64,000 nucleotides of DNA from Calliphora vicina (taxonomy: Eukaryota > Arthropoda > Insecta > Diptera > Calliphoridae). The stretch is taken from positions 41,718,033 to 41,782,032 of the forward strand of contig NC_088780.1 of NCBI RefSeq assembly GCF_958450345.1. The letters run 5' to 3'. The translations under genes were made by a program, and so were the position numbers. Positions 1 through 11,723 of the stretch are shown here, one piece after another; the stretch's first letter is position 1; every line of letters begins with the position of its first letter. Under the pieces are notes generated by a model. That model saw nothing but the letters and a program-made list of their open reading frames with translations. It was not told the origin of the DNA and made no database searches.

Positions 1-2305
1 GAAAAAAAAAAATTTTAGAACTGAAATTTTGGGTTGAAAATATAATTTTAAAAAATAATATTATTATAATAATTCAGGTTTAAATAATAAAAGGAAATAA
101 TTCATGAAATTAAGAGGATTAAATCAGAAGTGAACTATGAAAAATTATTTCTTATTAAACCAGTTATCAAAAAAGATGGCAATATGCAGGTGAAAACTTT
201 TCAAATCCTGTATTTGTTTTTTTTTGCATATAAAGTGAATCAGGGGGATATCTTTAATCACAGACTTTGATCTATATGGGAGAGATTCGTGACTGTCAGT
301 TAAGTCTGTTTTGAAATATATTGATCCTGATGAGTCATACGCCAAGGCTCGTAGAATATTTACAGTAAAATCTCCAATACATCTGCTTAAATTTTGAAAT
401 TGAGGTTTGAGTACATAAATTTCATGAACTTTTATAGTAAGCAATATTTTTACCAGGACGAATCGAAGAGTATCGTTTAGGCATGTTTTCAAAATTTAGA
501 AAATAGTCGTTGTGCAAATGCTGAGTTGATTGCACAAATAACGATGGCAAATTTATTTGCTTATTTTTAATTTTTCTTTCTATAAGGGAATGTCTTGAGT
601 CACATTCCAGTTGAGTATGTCCACTTATTTAAAAATTTTGTTCAATCGTTATTTGAGTTTCCTTACTAAAAGCCAACAATGCATTAGAGAATATTAAATT
701 GCGGTTTTAGTAGAGTTTGGATCTTCCACAAGTGTTTAATAACACACTTCGCAAAAACGGAAGATCCTAGACATCCATTTGTTTCATACCAAGCATAATT
801 GTCCAATTCGTGTGTTAAAATATTGTATATTGTGAAATTATGTAGTTTTATAAAATGCAGCACTCGTCTTTAGTTGATGAATTAATTTTTTCCTAGTTTT
901 AAATATGGAATAGTTTGATCCCTTTAATAATTGCACAAAAAATGGATAGGAAAATTTTATGTTTCCATTTTTTTCATGAATCACACTCAGTGACATAAAG
1001 CTGTTAAATTTCTTGATAGGTGCAAAAATCCGATTCAGAATCAAATTTGATACTTATAAAAAATGATAACCAATCAAACAAAACAAAAAAATGAGTTAGG
1101 GCTTTTCCTTTCAAAAATTCGTTGACTTGACTTAGGGCTTTTTTTGAAATCGTTATAAATCTGTTATTTGCAATAATATCCTCCTGAAATTTTGAGACAA
1201 GGTGCATCTGACATTTGTTTACCGGAATAAACAAAACACGACATTTTTAAAAAAAGGATATTATTATTATACTATAGCCATGGTAGGCGTTCATATTGTT
1301 CAGGTTACGATGATTTTCGTCAAACATCCCGAATGTGAACAAAAGAGCGTAAAAATACACAGAATTCATTCAGTTTCTTGATGTTGTTGTGGATATTTTA
1401 TTTTTTACCCAAAAGAGCACACAAATTAAATGCCTATTTTTGCCTACCACTGCTCTATAGTATTAATGTTAAACTTTCTTCTTTATTTCCTAGCAACAAT
1501 GATAACTCTCATCAGACGAGTAGAAAACTAATGCTATAAAACCGCATTTCAAATATTTTCCAATAAAAACTAAAATAAACGCATTCTCCATCCTCACTAT
1601 ACCTAAGTATTTCAGCCAAAACACATTTAATTAATAGAGAACAATATGGAAAATTACTAAAATAATCAAGTATAAAGTGCATCATAAGGAATTAAATCAA
1701 CAAAATGTAATGCGAGGATAAAATTTTCAGTTCCTAGTTAAATATAATAATTTGTCCAATATATTAAAGTAGGACCTTTGACACAAGAGAGTTTGTCATT
1801 TTATTATAGGAATAACGGTAGCACAATTTCATGGTATTATATGCAATATATTTATACAAAGCTATCCATAAAAACTTTTTATTTCGCAACATACCATTAC
1901 ATTTATGAGAATGTTTCTTTGATGAAGAAGCTATGAATATGATCGACAAGAAAAATAAATTTGAATAATGACTTAATGGAATATTTTCTTACAACCTATC
2001 GGTGGACGAACAGATGATTACATAGAAGGAAGGCACTTATTTATTTTTTTGGATTTTCGATGGGGAAATTGTTCTCAAAATTTGACTATTGAACAAATTT
2101 GACTCAAGATATAAAAGGGATAATAAAGTCGTAGAAATTTATAATTACGAAAACGGAGATTAGCAAAGCCAGCTAATAATCTGAAATTAAATATTAGAAA
2201 ATAGGTTACGAGATGTATAATCCGCCAATTTCGTATGATGGTTGTTATCCTTGTTGCTCGGAAATAAATAATTAAGCAAACTATAATACTATTTATTTGC
2301 TTTGT
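1..2305. other. AT-rich DNA with decayed minus-strand reading frames
   Basis: No intact gene. Three minus-strand open stretches (145-492, 838-1044, 1004-1234) and the frame remnants between them (TLVEDPNSTKTAI near 720, LMHCWLL near 680) have protein-like composition: QNLSRCIGDFTVNILRALAY, QLLKGSNYSIFKTRKKLIHQ, FQEDIIANNRFITISKKAL. They are broken by stops and frameshifts. Together they could be one dead gene of about 1.1 kb, perhaps of a transposon, but no family motif was recognised. 1235-2305 shows nothing beyond AT-rich sequence. Confidence 0.25.
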
Positions 2306-2537
2306 AAATAAATAAGTAAGATAGTATAGTCGGTCAAGCCCGACCATATGCTACCCTACAGTTTTCTTTTAAAAATAGTATGAGAGCTATGACTATTTAT
2401 GAATTTTATTTGGATACTAATATTTTTAAGAAATCTATACTCGTTGAAATGATTTTCGAAAGTGGGCCTTATATAAGAGCTATGAGTAATTTTGGACCGA
2501 TCGTTATAAAATTTGGTGACATGACTTTTGTATATAT
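2306..2537 (+). repeat. Family A dispersed repeat, left part
   Basis: Starts with the family's left end (AAGTAAGATAGTATAGTCGG then TCAAGCCCGACCATATG) and continues with the internal motif TTTTCGAAAGTGGGCC...GAGCTATGAGTAATTTTGGACCGATC. It is cut off at 2538, where a GGGTATTTCATG foldback end begins, so the second element probably inserted here. Confidence 0.6.
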
Positions 2538-2870
2538 GGGGTATTTCATGCCAAGTGAACCAACTTTTGAAACCGATGTCTTCCAATCGGGATAAATCCA
2601 ATGTTAGTCCTATTGGATAGTAATTCAAGATTCATGATCGGTCAAGTACTCTCTGAGTTATAGGGGGTCAAAATTTTACATTTTGGCCAAACAGCTGTTT
2701 GACCTGTAGACTATTGGGGACACATTTTGCTAAGAACAATAGGTAATAAGTTACATGGAAGTGCGAAAACACCTGTCTGACCAAAATGTCCTGTTTGACC
2801 CTCTCTAACTGAGAGAATTCTTGACCGATCTTGTTGAAAAATTGTGTATTACAAAAGCTGTTCTAAAAAG
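2538..2870. mobile_element. Foldback family F2, half element
   Basis: Begins GGGTATTTCATGCCAAGTGA and contains ACCAACTTTTGAAACCGATGT, CTATTGGATAGTAA and GACACATTTTGCTAAGAACA, the same blocks as the left and right arms of the full foldback at 44138-45256. Here a left-arm piece and a right-arm end are fused with the A/T-rich middle deleted. Confidence 0.55.
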
Positions 2871-3651
2871 CTTATATAAATCCGTTAATTTTATCAGACT
2901 TTTGTGAAACATAATCACTATCTTTTAATCTTGGGATTTTAATGAGAAATGTTAGTTTTTTTTAATTTTTTTTTTATTGAAAACAATTATTTTTCTTTAT
3001 ATACTATAGCATTTACTCTATATTTAATTTCTAAATAGGCACCGCTACTAGTTAGGCCACAACTCTATATAAACAAACAAAAAATAAAATAATCAAATGA
3101 ATGAATGAATGAATGAAATTTGATTAATGCAGGCATTCATTTCCAAATGGATGGGTGCTAAATGTTTTGCTGTTCTTCCATTGAAATTTCAATTCCTATC
3201 ACTGTTTATATTATTTTGACCATTGACTAAAATCAATGATTTTAAATTGTTTATGAACTTTTTCGTATTAAATTAAAATGCATGTTTATAGAAACACTTG
3301 AGGTAAAACAATTGTTGTATAAATCCTTTTAAATTAAGTAAAATTGTGTGTGATTACATTTTTCAACGCAACAAAACCACGTTGCTTTCAACAAATTCAT
3401 AAAATTATTGTTTATTTGGCAGGTCTGTAAAGTATTTGTTTTATACATCAAATTTGAATGAAAATGCTATTAAACAAATTTTAATATTAACTAATAGCTA
3501 AGTTTTGGCTACAAGCCAAATATTGTCAAAAGCATGTACTGCTACTTAATTGTTTATTTCCTTTTTAACTGTGTCATTTTATAAAATTGAATGAGGTAAA
3601 TATTAAAATTATGCATGTGTTTTTTTTTGTATAATAATATGATAAACTTAC
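2871..3651. other. AT-rich, presumably intronic; short microsatellite
   Basis: Contains an (ATGA)n microsatellite near 3096-3116. Otherwise nothing recognised up to the exon donor at 3651. Confidence 0.5.
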
Positions 3652-3740
3652 CTCTTTCTACCTCAGCATTTATATTGATGGTACGTAGTCTTAATTCTTC
3701 ATTTTCATAGATCATGCCACGCGATGACTTTCTATCCAAT
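3652..3740 (-). CDS. Internal 89-nt coding exon
   Basis: Bounded on the minus strand by a strong acceptor (TTTTAACTTTTAG|A, exon first base at 3740) and a strong donor (GAAAGAG|GTAAGT, exon last base at 3652). One base, 29 codons and one base encode LDRKSSRGMIYENEELRL then RTININAEVER. The segment has charged/hydrophobic alternation compatible with the start of a coiled coil (NEELRLRTININAEVER), and the Glu/Arg/Asn content is typical of conserved cytoplasmic scaffold proteins. It enters in phase 2 and leaves in phase 1, so skipping it would shift the frame unless a different upstream exon is used. The upstream partner in phase is 20979-21061. The rest of the gene must lie left of base 1, because no later exon was found in 1-3651. 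Confidence 0.65.
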
Positions 3741-5258
3741 CTAAAAGTTAAAAGAAAAATATATTTCATTGTAAATATTTAGATAAAACTGATTTGTATA
3801 TTTAGAATATAAATTTTAATTTGCCTTCTCGATTTATATGGACGCCACTGTCTATTGATTTCTAACAACATTATTTTTCTTTTCCTTATATTTTTTGTTG
3901 ATCTTGTATAAATTTTCCTTTAATCGCAAATTTTTAAATCTAATAAATATTTTAAAACAACCACACAAATAAAACAAACTAAAAAAATAATCTTTCTTTT
4001 TAGTCCGAATGTTGTAAATAAACTAATTTGCTTATCTAGTGATCAATATAAAAACATACATTTATTTTTTTTTCTTTAAATTTCCACTATAAATATAACC
4101 ATATATTTGTTTTTGTATCTTTTTTTATCAACTAATAAATTATTTTAGATTTTTTTTATTTTTCCAAAAAAAAAAATAGTCGAATTCATAGCAAAAAGCA
4201 CGTTTGATTTATACTAATAAGAAAATTCAATGTTTACTAATAAACGAATAAATAGCTAACTATAACTATGCAAAGTAAATAACAGCGTCGCGATAGTTTC
4301 TAAATATACATATTTTAATAAATATAAACAAATACGACAAAGGTATAACATTTTAACAAAATATAGTCCATCATATCCCAGCACAAGTTTTGGATTTACT
4401 TAATATGATTTAAAAATTATCAAACATTATGCGTTGAGAGGAAGTGATATTCAAATTAATTCATATTACGGAAAAAAAATTAAGATTAAGAAGAGCTCTG
4501 GAGAATGCCAAAAAAACAAAGGGGGAAAACGGGGGATAAAAGTGAAGTAGTTTGTTTATATGACCACGGAGATATGTTATCCTTAGGTAGGGAATAATTT
4601 AAGTGATAATGCCTCTCTCTATCATCCGATAACTAAAAGTCGAAGCAGTTAATATTAGTAAACAATATAGAACACATTTTTATGCAACATCAAACTAAAG
4701 AATCGGTATTCTCTATTACAAATCCACATCCGAATCAACAATAAAGACTGTAAAAGTATAATATAGTAAATCGTATTACCTTATCCAACAAAACTTTGTA
4801 GACCAATTAGACACAAGAGGAAATAACATCACAAGTGTAGCTCATAGATATCTAAATTCAAGGAGGTGATAATAGACAACATTAAGGTCTTCAAGTGCTA
4901 AACCCCTTGAAATTTATAATTTGGTTGAAGTTATGAAGAAGGAAGTCAGTGAAAAACATCTTTCATTCGGGCTTACTTTCTTTAATGCATGCATAGTATG
5001 TCCGCAACTCTCTAAAGCCGATTTTACATATTTTGAATACCAAACATTTATGATCAACTGCAAATATTTTTGGTGGTGGGTATAAAAAGTAAAAGTTGAA
5101 TTAAGTAATAGCGTTGCTACATTTCAAGATACGATACAGTTCGTTTGCGAAACTTTTCAAAAGTTCATTAGGGTGGGTCGAGTTAGCAATCATTGTGCCA
5201 TCGATTTTTCGATAACTTTTGGCATGAGGAAAAAAATTTCCACTACGACATATCAAAA
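3741..5258. other. AT-rich intron sequence
   Basis: Poly-T/poly-A rich with no supported gene. The immediate upstream side of the 3740 acceptor carries a T-rich tract (3741-3765 on the minus strand). Confidence 0.45.
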
Positions 5259-6003
5259 CAAGTAAGAAAGTATGGTCGGTCAAGCACGACCATATAATAC
5301 CCTACACCAAGTAAATGAGTAAAAATATTTTTCTTTTAAAATATCAATAATTTATATTTTTGAGTGATTTTCGGAAGTGGGCCTTATATGGGAGCTATGA
5401 CCAATTATGGACCGATCACCATAAAATTAGGTCGTGTTATTTATGTCTATATTAAAGTTAACTATGTTGAATTTTGTGTGTTTATAAACATTTTTAAGCG
5501 ATTTATGCACGTTAAAGTGATTTTCGGAAGCGGGTCTATGTGGGAGCTATGACTAATTATGGACCGATCGTAACAAAATTTGGTGACATGAATTTTGTAT
5601 ATATAAAACTTATTTGGAGCGAAATTTGTGTAGATACATAGATAAATTAAACTTTTATGACCGATAAAGTCCAATTTCGAGGGGACATTTGTATGGGGGC
5701 TAGGTGAAATAATGGACCGATTTCAGCCAGTTTCAATAGGCTTCGTCCTTGGGCCGAAAAAGTAATATTTACCAAATTTTATCGAAATATCTTCAAAATT
5801 GCGACCTGTACTCTGCGCACAAGGTTTACATGGACAGCCAGCTAGCCAACCAGACGGACGGACGGACATCGTTTAATCGACTCAGAAAGTGATTCTAAGT
5901 CGATCGGTATACTTTAAGGTGGGTGTTAGACTAATATTTTTGGGCGTTACAAACATCTGCACAAACGCATAATACCCTCCCCACTATGGTGGTGTAGGGT
6001 ATA
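5259..6003 (+). repeat. Family A dispersed repeat, near full length
   Basis: Left end ACAAGTAAGAAAGTATGGTC. Internal motif TTTTCGGAAGTGGGCCTTAT plus GGAGCTATGACCAATTATGG occurs twice. Then CAAGGTTTACATGGACAGCC, a GGAC-type microsatellite (5855-5868), CGACTCAGAAAGTGATTCTA, and the right end CCCTCCCCACTATGGTGGTG followed by TAGGGTATA. The microsatellite, fixed ends and lack of coding capacity resemble fly mini-me/Helentron-derived elements; that family assignment is inference. The other A copies (2.3, 7.7, 13.9, 16.9, 24.5, 35.0, 56.8 kb) match this one. Confidence 0.7.
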
Positions 6004-6125
6004 ACAAGTAAGACGATTTTCGGAAGTGAGCCATATGACTAACTATGGACTGACACAAAAATTTGGTCGGATTATATAAAACTTATTTCTGCTGAATTTG
6101 GTTTGGATACTTGTTTTTAGTTGGA
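6004..6125 (+). repeat. Second, truncated family A copy in tandem
   Basis: Immediately after the right end of the previous copy a new left end restarts (ACAAGTAAGACGATTTTCGG, GGACTGACACAAAAATTTGG). It lacks the 3' half. The head-to-tail junction suggests tandem formation or insertion into the end of the first copy. Confidence 0.5.
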
Positions 6126-6204
6126 CTTCATTGACCCATTGTTAGCTAAAGTTTAATCAATTACAACACCAAAATAAATGTCGAAAATAGTTTTTCAATA
6201 CTAA

Positions 6205-6330
6205 CCCCCAGTAACACGAAGTATGCTTATGTTTTAACTAATAGTTATACTGACAGTTTTCATACAAAAATAACTTTAACCGACAGTATAACAATTAGTT
6301 AAGGCATAACCAGACATCGTGTTAATGGGG
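6205..6330. mobile_element. 126-bp foldback MITE, TTAA-type (piggyBac-like)
   Basis: Two arms of about 60 bp are inverted copies: left CCCCCAGTAACACGAAGTAT against right (reverse complement) CCCCATTAACACGATGTCTG, continuing through TAACTAATWGTTATACTG. Flanked on the right by TTAA (6331-6334) and on the left by CTAA (6201-6204), a one-base-decayed TTAA. TTAA duplication with CCC ends is the piggyBac-superfamily signature. It has no coding capacity. Confidence 0.6.
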
Positions 6331-6756
6331 TTAAGAAATATTTATGACGAAACGAAAAATTTCTATTAAAAAATTTGATTTGTGAACATATTTGGAATAC
6401 ACGTTTTCCATGGTCCTACAAATTTTATATAAGTTCAAAGTTCATATTTTTAAGTAGATGCGTGCAATATACTAAAAGTAAAACTGATAATAAATTTGGA
6501 GCTGTATATCAGGATATATAGTTTTTCATATTAAATGTAATGAATCGTAGATTTTAAAGTTATTTTCTAGAAATCCGTTTCGCATCAAAACAGGATATAT
6601 CATAGAAAATCGTCCTTGAACAAAGTACGGAAGGCGGTGTCTTTTTGAATGAAAAACAGGTATTTGGATTAAAAATCATTTTATTTTTCAACATCTCCTT
6701 TGAGCTCTATAGACATTGTTCAACGCTTCTTCAATTTGTTTATTCCTTCCAAAAAA

Positions 6757-6905
6757 TAAGTTTTGTATAGGTCATCAAAAGACCTAAATCATGCAACAAC
6801 AAAATTTATGGTAGTCAATGTATTTGTTTTTGTATCAGACTTTTGATTTGTTGTAATTTTGTTTGACAATACGGAGTGTCTCGTCTCTATGTATAATTCT
6901 CTATG
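6757..6905. repeat. Degenerate copy of the GTCTCTATG MITE
   Basis: Its right end, CGTCTCTATGTATAATTCTC, matches the right end and flank of the element at 39892-40005. The interior is only loosely similar and the left TIR is lost. Confidence 0.35.
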
Positions 6906-7230
6906 GGTAAAACAGTTTCCATGACTTTATTGGCTGACGTACCCACTGTTTTGACTGTTGTTTGGTCTCTGGTGTGTTGTGGTGGATCTAAAAGTCCATA
7001 TTGCGGTTGAACAACCCCATACACTCTTGGTAAAGCTTTCTCATACCCAAGTGATCATTCAAAATATAAACTACTAAGCCATGTGAGATCCTTATTACTT
7101 CCAAAATCTCCCACACTTTCAATATCCGATCGGCCAATTCCATATCGTGATTATTTTCAATTGTTTTGAGTAGAGACCTTAACTCGGCATCCAGAACGTT
7201 CGGCATCTGCCATTCTTTTACGGCCACGAA
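6905..7230 (-). pseudogene. mariner transposase fragment
   Basis: Minus-strand translation from about 7150 down gives LKVWEILEVIRISHG and VYILNDHLGMRKLYQECMG, matching the N-terminal helix-turn-helix of mariner transposases. After a short break and a stop it reads IHHNTPETKQQSKQWV, the region following the first catalytic Asp. The linker between these, including the WVDE-type first Asp, is deleted, and the DD34D core beyond is absent. It is a dead internal fragment; no TIRs were located. Confidence 0.75.
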
Positions 7231-7337
7231 ATTCAGTTCACCGCTTTTTTACCAGTGAAATTTATGGTGCAGAGTTCACATAGAATTTATTAAGCTTAGC
7301 CTTTGTTTGATTGGTTTTTGGGCAAAAATAATACTTA

Positions 7338-7466
7338 TGTGCTGTTTTTCTATAGCGAACGAGTACTTTGAGTGGAAATTTAACATGTGTTTTGTTATTG
7401 TAACAAAAACAAAATACATATAAAATATGCACTCAAAGCACTCGTGCGGTATAGAAAAACAGCACA
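7338..7466. mobile_element. 129-bp foldback MITE with TTA duplication (copy 1)
   Basis: The arms are inverted copies: left TGTGCTGTTTTTCTATAGCG, right (reverse complement) TGTGCTGTTTTTCTATACCG, continuing through ACGAGTRCTTTGAGTG. Flanked on both sides by TTA (7335-7337 and 7467-7469). A second copy is at 34637-34763 with TAA flanks. A 3-bp TWA duplication is characteristic of PIF/Harbinger transposition. Confidence 0.7.
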
Positions 7467-7654
7467 TTAATGAGAACGCGAAATTCACTTTTTCCATTTT
7501 TTAATACGGACACATTTCCAATAATTTACCGTATTTTAATTTTATATGTGTCATTAATTTTAACTTTATATCACTTTTTCTAAATTATTTCTAAAATATC
7601 ACTCAAATAGAATAAAAACATGATAATATTAATTTTTCATACAAGTTTATGAAT

Positions 7655-8256
7655 AACAAGTAAGAAAGTATACTAAGTAAATGATCAAAAATATATTTCT
7701 TTTAAAATTATAATAATTTATTTCCCGGAATGATTTTCGAAGAGGGCCTTATATGGAAGCTATGACTAATTATGCACCGATCGCCATGAAATTAGATTGA
7801 GTGATTTATGTCTATATGAATGTTATTTTTGTTGTGTATACCAACATTTTTAAAAGATTTTTGCTCGTTAAATTATGGCCCGATCATCATAAAATAAGGT
7901 GACATGAATTTGGTATGTATAGAACTTATTTGGAGTGAAATTTGTGTGGGTACCTATATAAATTTGATTTTCAGACCGATAAAGTCCCATTTCGGGAAGA
8001 CATTTGTACCGGGAATAGGTAAAATAAGGGACCAATTTCAACTAGTTTCAATAGGATTCGTCAATTGGCCGAAAAAATATATGTGCCGAATTGTATCACA
8101 ATATCTTTAAAATTGCGACCTGTAGTTTGCGAACAAGGTTTACATGGCCACCCAGCCAAACGGGCATTGTTTAATCGATTCAGAATATTTTTGCACGTTA
8201 CAAACATCTGCAAGCACTCAATATATCCTCCCCACTATTGTCGTGTCGTGTATAAA
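7655..8256 (+). repeat. Family A dispersed repeat, diverged copy
   Basis: Left end AACAAGTAAGAAAGTATACT, internal CTTATATGGAAGCTATGACT, then AAGGTTTACATGGCCACCCA and a damaged right end (CCCCACTATTGTCGTGTCGT, GTATAAAAA). The GGAC microsatellite is lost. Short open frames here are by-products of the repeat. Confidence 0.55.
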
Positions 8257-8930
8257 AATAAGTTTGTGTTTTACAAAAGGAATTATATAAATTTGCTGGG
8301 ATAATATTTGTAGTATTAGTACATACTCTTACAAACATACAAATTTTCTAAAATATTTTATCTATTTTTATAAAATTATGTTTTGTTTAATTTAACTGTT
8401 CGAAGTATTGATAATAAACGTTTCAAACATAACTACCATGAATAGATAAATTAACACATTATGAAATCTGTTGATGATAAATTGTTCAAAATAAATCAAT
8501 TAGTGAAATGCAATACAAAGTTAAATTTTATTTACAAATAATACACAAATTGTGTCAGAAAAGAAATGTATAAAATTATAGTACAAGTGCTAAATAATCA
8601 TGCTTGTTATAAAAAATATAAGTATTTGAGAGCAATTATATATAATGATGTTATTATTAACGGTTAGCATAAAATAGAAATCCGAACAAAATCGTAAACA
8701 AATTGGATCTTTAATTCAAAGAAGATATCTTAAATTAAATGTTAGAAAGTGGGTTACGAAATGTTATTCTCAGAAATAAATTTAATAAACTTGTTAATTA
8801 ATCCTCATTTAGTTCTTATTAGAATCGGAAACAATATTATAATTCTTTTTAAATATTGTTAAAAGTAAGTAATTTTTCATGTAGAATTACAGAAAATGTG
8901 TAAATTTAGACTCAATAACTTTGTCAAGGT
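8257..8930. other. AT-rich, nothing recognised
   Basis: No gene, TIR pair or tandem repeat could be supported. Confidence 0.5.
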
Positions 8931-8934
8931 AAAA

Positions 8935-10410
8935 TACATGCAGTGGAATTTATAATACAGCCATATCTCTGCCTTTGTTCACATACTTGCAAATGTATTT
9001 GATGCACCGAACTGTAGAACTCAACATTAATATGAGCATTGAATGTCTTGCTCAGTAGAGGAGATTATGGTACCACCCAACGATTGTCAAAGTCTGTGTT
9101 GTTGATATTTAGCGTACATGTTTGTCCGCCATTATCAGTATTTCGTCGACGATATATTGGATATCCGTCGTCATTTGTCGTTTCGTTGGTGAAATCTTTT
9201 GGAAAACGCTTTGTACGCTTTTCCATCTGCCAGGCAAGATGATAAGCGTTTGAGATCGCCGTATGGGCAATGACGCATGTCTGTGGTAACTATATATCGA
9301 ACAGTTCTTGATCGGATCTGAAATTTCCACGAAAATTACACAATCGATTTCCTCTGGTGGTTTTTTGTCAACTAAGCAAATAAAAATGCGTGTATGAGGT
9401 GATCCTCGCTTTTGTCATTCAACCGAATACATTCAGCAGCGGCTGTAAACGAATACGTGTATTTTTGTAATAATGCTCATTAAAGACTTATCGATGTATT
9501 GCCTTTGTACCTTGCAAAAGTAAGGATGTGATCACCTGCCAATTTGGCAGGTGATAAATAAACACGGTCATCCTTACTCGCGCACGAAAGTCATAGCATC
9601 CTGTATGTATTCTTACATGTGTCTTGGACTGCTTACGTACGATGATGGTTGAATGATAGAATTACCAATTTCGGCGGTGTCGGCGAAACTTATGTTGATT
9701 GTGTCGAAGAAATCGCAGTCACTCGTTCTCAATCTTCGCGTAGATGTCGATAATGAATTGCTTGAACAGCTCACGACATCACAGAATGACATTGTACAGA
9801 CCTCGTCGAATCATCATACGATATACATAAAAATCCATCGAGCTCACTTTTTTGTTTGTTTCGACACCTGTAACAACATATCCATAAATAATAATTCAAG
9901 ATGAATAATGATGTTCATAATTAATGAACAACCTGTGGCGGGATCTTGTTGTTTAATGTTTATGCAATATCCGTCTTGTCCCTTCCATAAAATTAGCGTA
10001 TATTGAAGAGCGTCATATGAACGGTGTGTGACGGCGATGAACTGCAGAACCATGATTCCAGCAACGTTATCAACAACAGGCGCATTGAATCTACGCACGT
10101 GTTCTCCAAATTATTCCGATGGTTATAATAGCGTGATTGTCGCTTTGCAATTCGTGCAAGTGTGATTTTAAAATTACAATAATTCCTTGTGTTCAATCAA
10201 TAGGGTCGTCCAGTTCGCCGACGATGCGTCTGGAGCAATGAGCATAGTTTGTGGTACAATTGGCCTTTGTTTTTGAATGTTGATTTGAATTGCTGACCTT
10301 TTCTGTTGTTTCAATCGAAGTCATTTGGAAGCATGAATTGATTGTCGAATGGACTTTAGGACCAGTTTTGAATATGAATCCGAGCCGATTGTTGCATTCT
10401 TTGGCCATAG
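8935..10410 (-). pseudogene. Helitron Rep/helicase N-terminal half, decayed
   Basis: Reading the minus strand from high to low coordinates gives the ordered blocks of a Helitron Rep protein: NSCFQMTSI and GQLYHKLCSLL (10340-10250), HRSYDALQYTLILWKGQDGY with CINIKQQDP (10060-9940), KKVSSMDFYVYRMMIRRG (about 9858-9805), CRELFKQFIIDIYAKIENE (9790-9735), SPRHM...EYIQDAMTFVRE (9630-9575), RIFICLVDKKPPEEIDC (9390-9340), YPIYRRRNTDNGGQTC (9175-9110), LLSKTFNAHINVEF (9060-9017). There are many frameshifts and stops. The HUH motif of the nicking site (family HxH followed by hydrophobics) reads HTR, so a metal-binding His is lost. The C-terminal helicase half and the element's hairpin end were not found. 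G+C is higher than the neighbourhood. Confidence 0.8.
9531..9555. repeat. Perfect 12-bp palindrome inside the Helitron pseudogene
   Basis: ATCACCTGCCAA, one T, then TTGGCAGGTGAT. An outer pair GTAAGGAT/ATCCTTAC (9521-9528 and 9571-9578) encloses it. It replaces the FITF-type block expected in the Rep frame, so it may be a small insertion. Confidence 0.6.
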
Positions 10411-10529
10411 CACCAGGGAACGAAGCAAATGTAAATGCTCGATGTACTTGTTGGTGTTGTCGGTCATTTGCGTGAGTTAATAACGAACCGGAGTTCTATC
10501 AATTGTTGATGTAGATTTCGTTCAGCTCG

Positions 10530-11095
10530 TGCATCCCACTAAGCGAGCATAAATGACATAAGCTTTCTTTTGACCAAAAAAAAATAAAAAAATTTTCCAT
10601 TTTGGAAAAAAAAAAATCAACAAAGTTTTTGATTTTGCAAAAAAAGTCAAAAATTTTATGTTTTGAGTTACACAATTGATAGCTATCGAAATCGCATCCC
10701 ACTAAGTGACAAAATAGGAAACTATATAAGCTTTCCTTATAGAAAAAAAGTTTCGTTTTGAAAAAAAGTCAAAAAATTTTTGATTTCGGAAAAAATTTAA
10801 AATTTTTTTTATTTTTTGTTTTCAAAAGATTGAAGAAATAGCTATGTATCTAAAATATTTGGGACACATTTTGCTAAAAACAATAGTTAATAAGTTACGT
10901 GGATGAGAAAAAATACATGCTTGGCCAAAATGTCATATTTTGACACCCTCTAATTCAGAGAGTTCTTGACCGATCTTGTTGTGTCTGACTTACTATCCAA
11001 TAGTTCTAACTCTGGTTCAAATTTCATCCCGATCAGAAGACATCGATTTTAAAAATTGGTTCACTTGACATGAAATCCCCCAAAGATTTATATGT
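10530..11095 (+). mobile_element. Foldback family F2, right half
   Basis: Contains CATCCCACTAAG blocks, A-rich spacers with TTTTGATTT, GGGACACATTTTGCTAAAAA, CTAATTCAGAGAGTTCTTGA, TTTCATCCCGATCAGAAGAC, and the terminal CACTTGACATGAAATCCCCC at about 11069-11088. It matches the right arm of 44138-45256. The left arm is missing. Confidence 0.55.
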
Positions 11096-11690
11096 ATTTT
11101 TTTAATGAAAAATAAAAAAATTCGAAAAAAATCTGGTTAGAGTATACGAAATATACTCCACGACATATTCTCATAGCTCCCAAAGATACATTCAATCTTT
11201 CATAAAAATCTGTTGAGCCGTTCGATGAGAAGTTCAAACACAAAAATTGCTACATGTGAATTTTTTATATTAGAATATTGTCTCATCAATTACTGAAACA
11301 TCAAAATGGGCAAATAAAATATTCTTCAAGTATTTAGGAACAGCTACTAATTTAATTCGTCATATGCTACTGAAAACGAGTTTTCTTCCCAAGAGCTACA
11401 AATGACAAGGAAATATAAGTGAAAATTAAACCCATTTCAATTAACCCTCTAACCCGCAAGAGTACCTCAAGAAATACATTACAAAACACCAATTATCTCA
11501 AAAAGTAATTATAATTTTTTTTAAAGTTTAGCGTTGACTTTATTCACAGAATTGTCAACATTTCCCTCGAAGGTCGAAATGTATTCTGACTTTTAGTTTC
11601 TGTTCTGTCAGCTGTTTTTTAAGTCATGTCATAATTTTAAAACGAGATATTTTATGTGTGATTTTTTTTTTTTTTTAATCAAAGTTTTTC

Positions 11691-11723
11691 TAGTAGCAGT
11701 AGTAGTAGTAGTAGTAGTAGTAG
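11691..11723. repeat. (AGT)n microsatellite
   Basis: About ten uninterrupted AGT units after one AGC variant. Confidence 0.9.
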
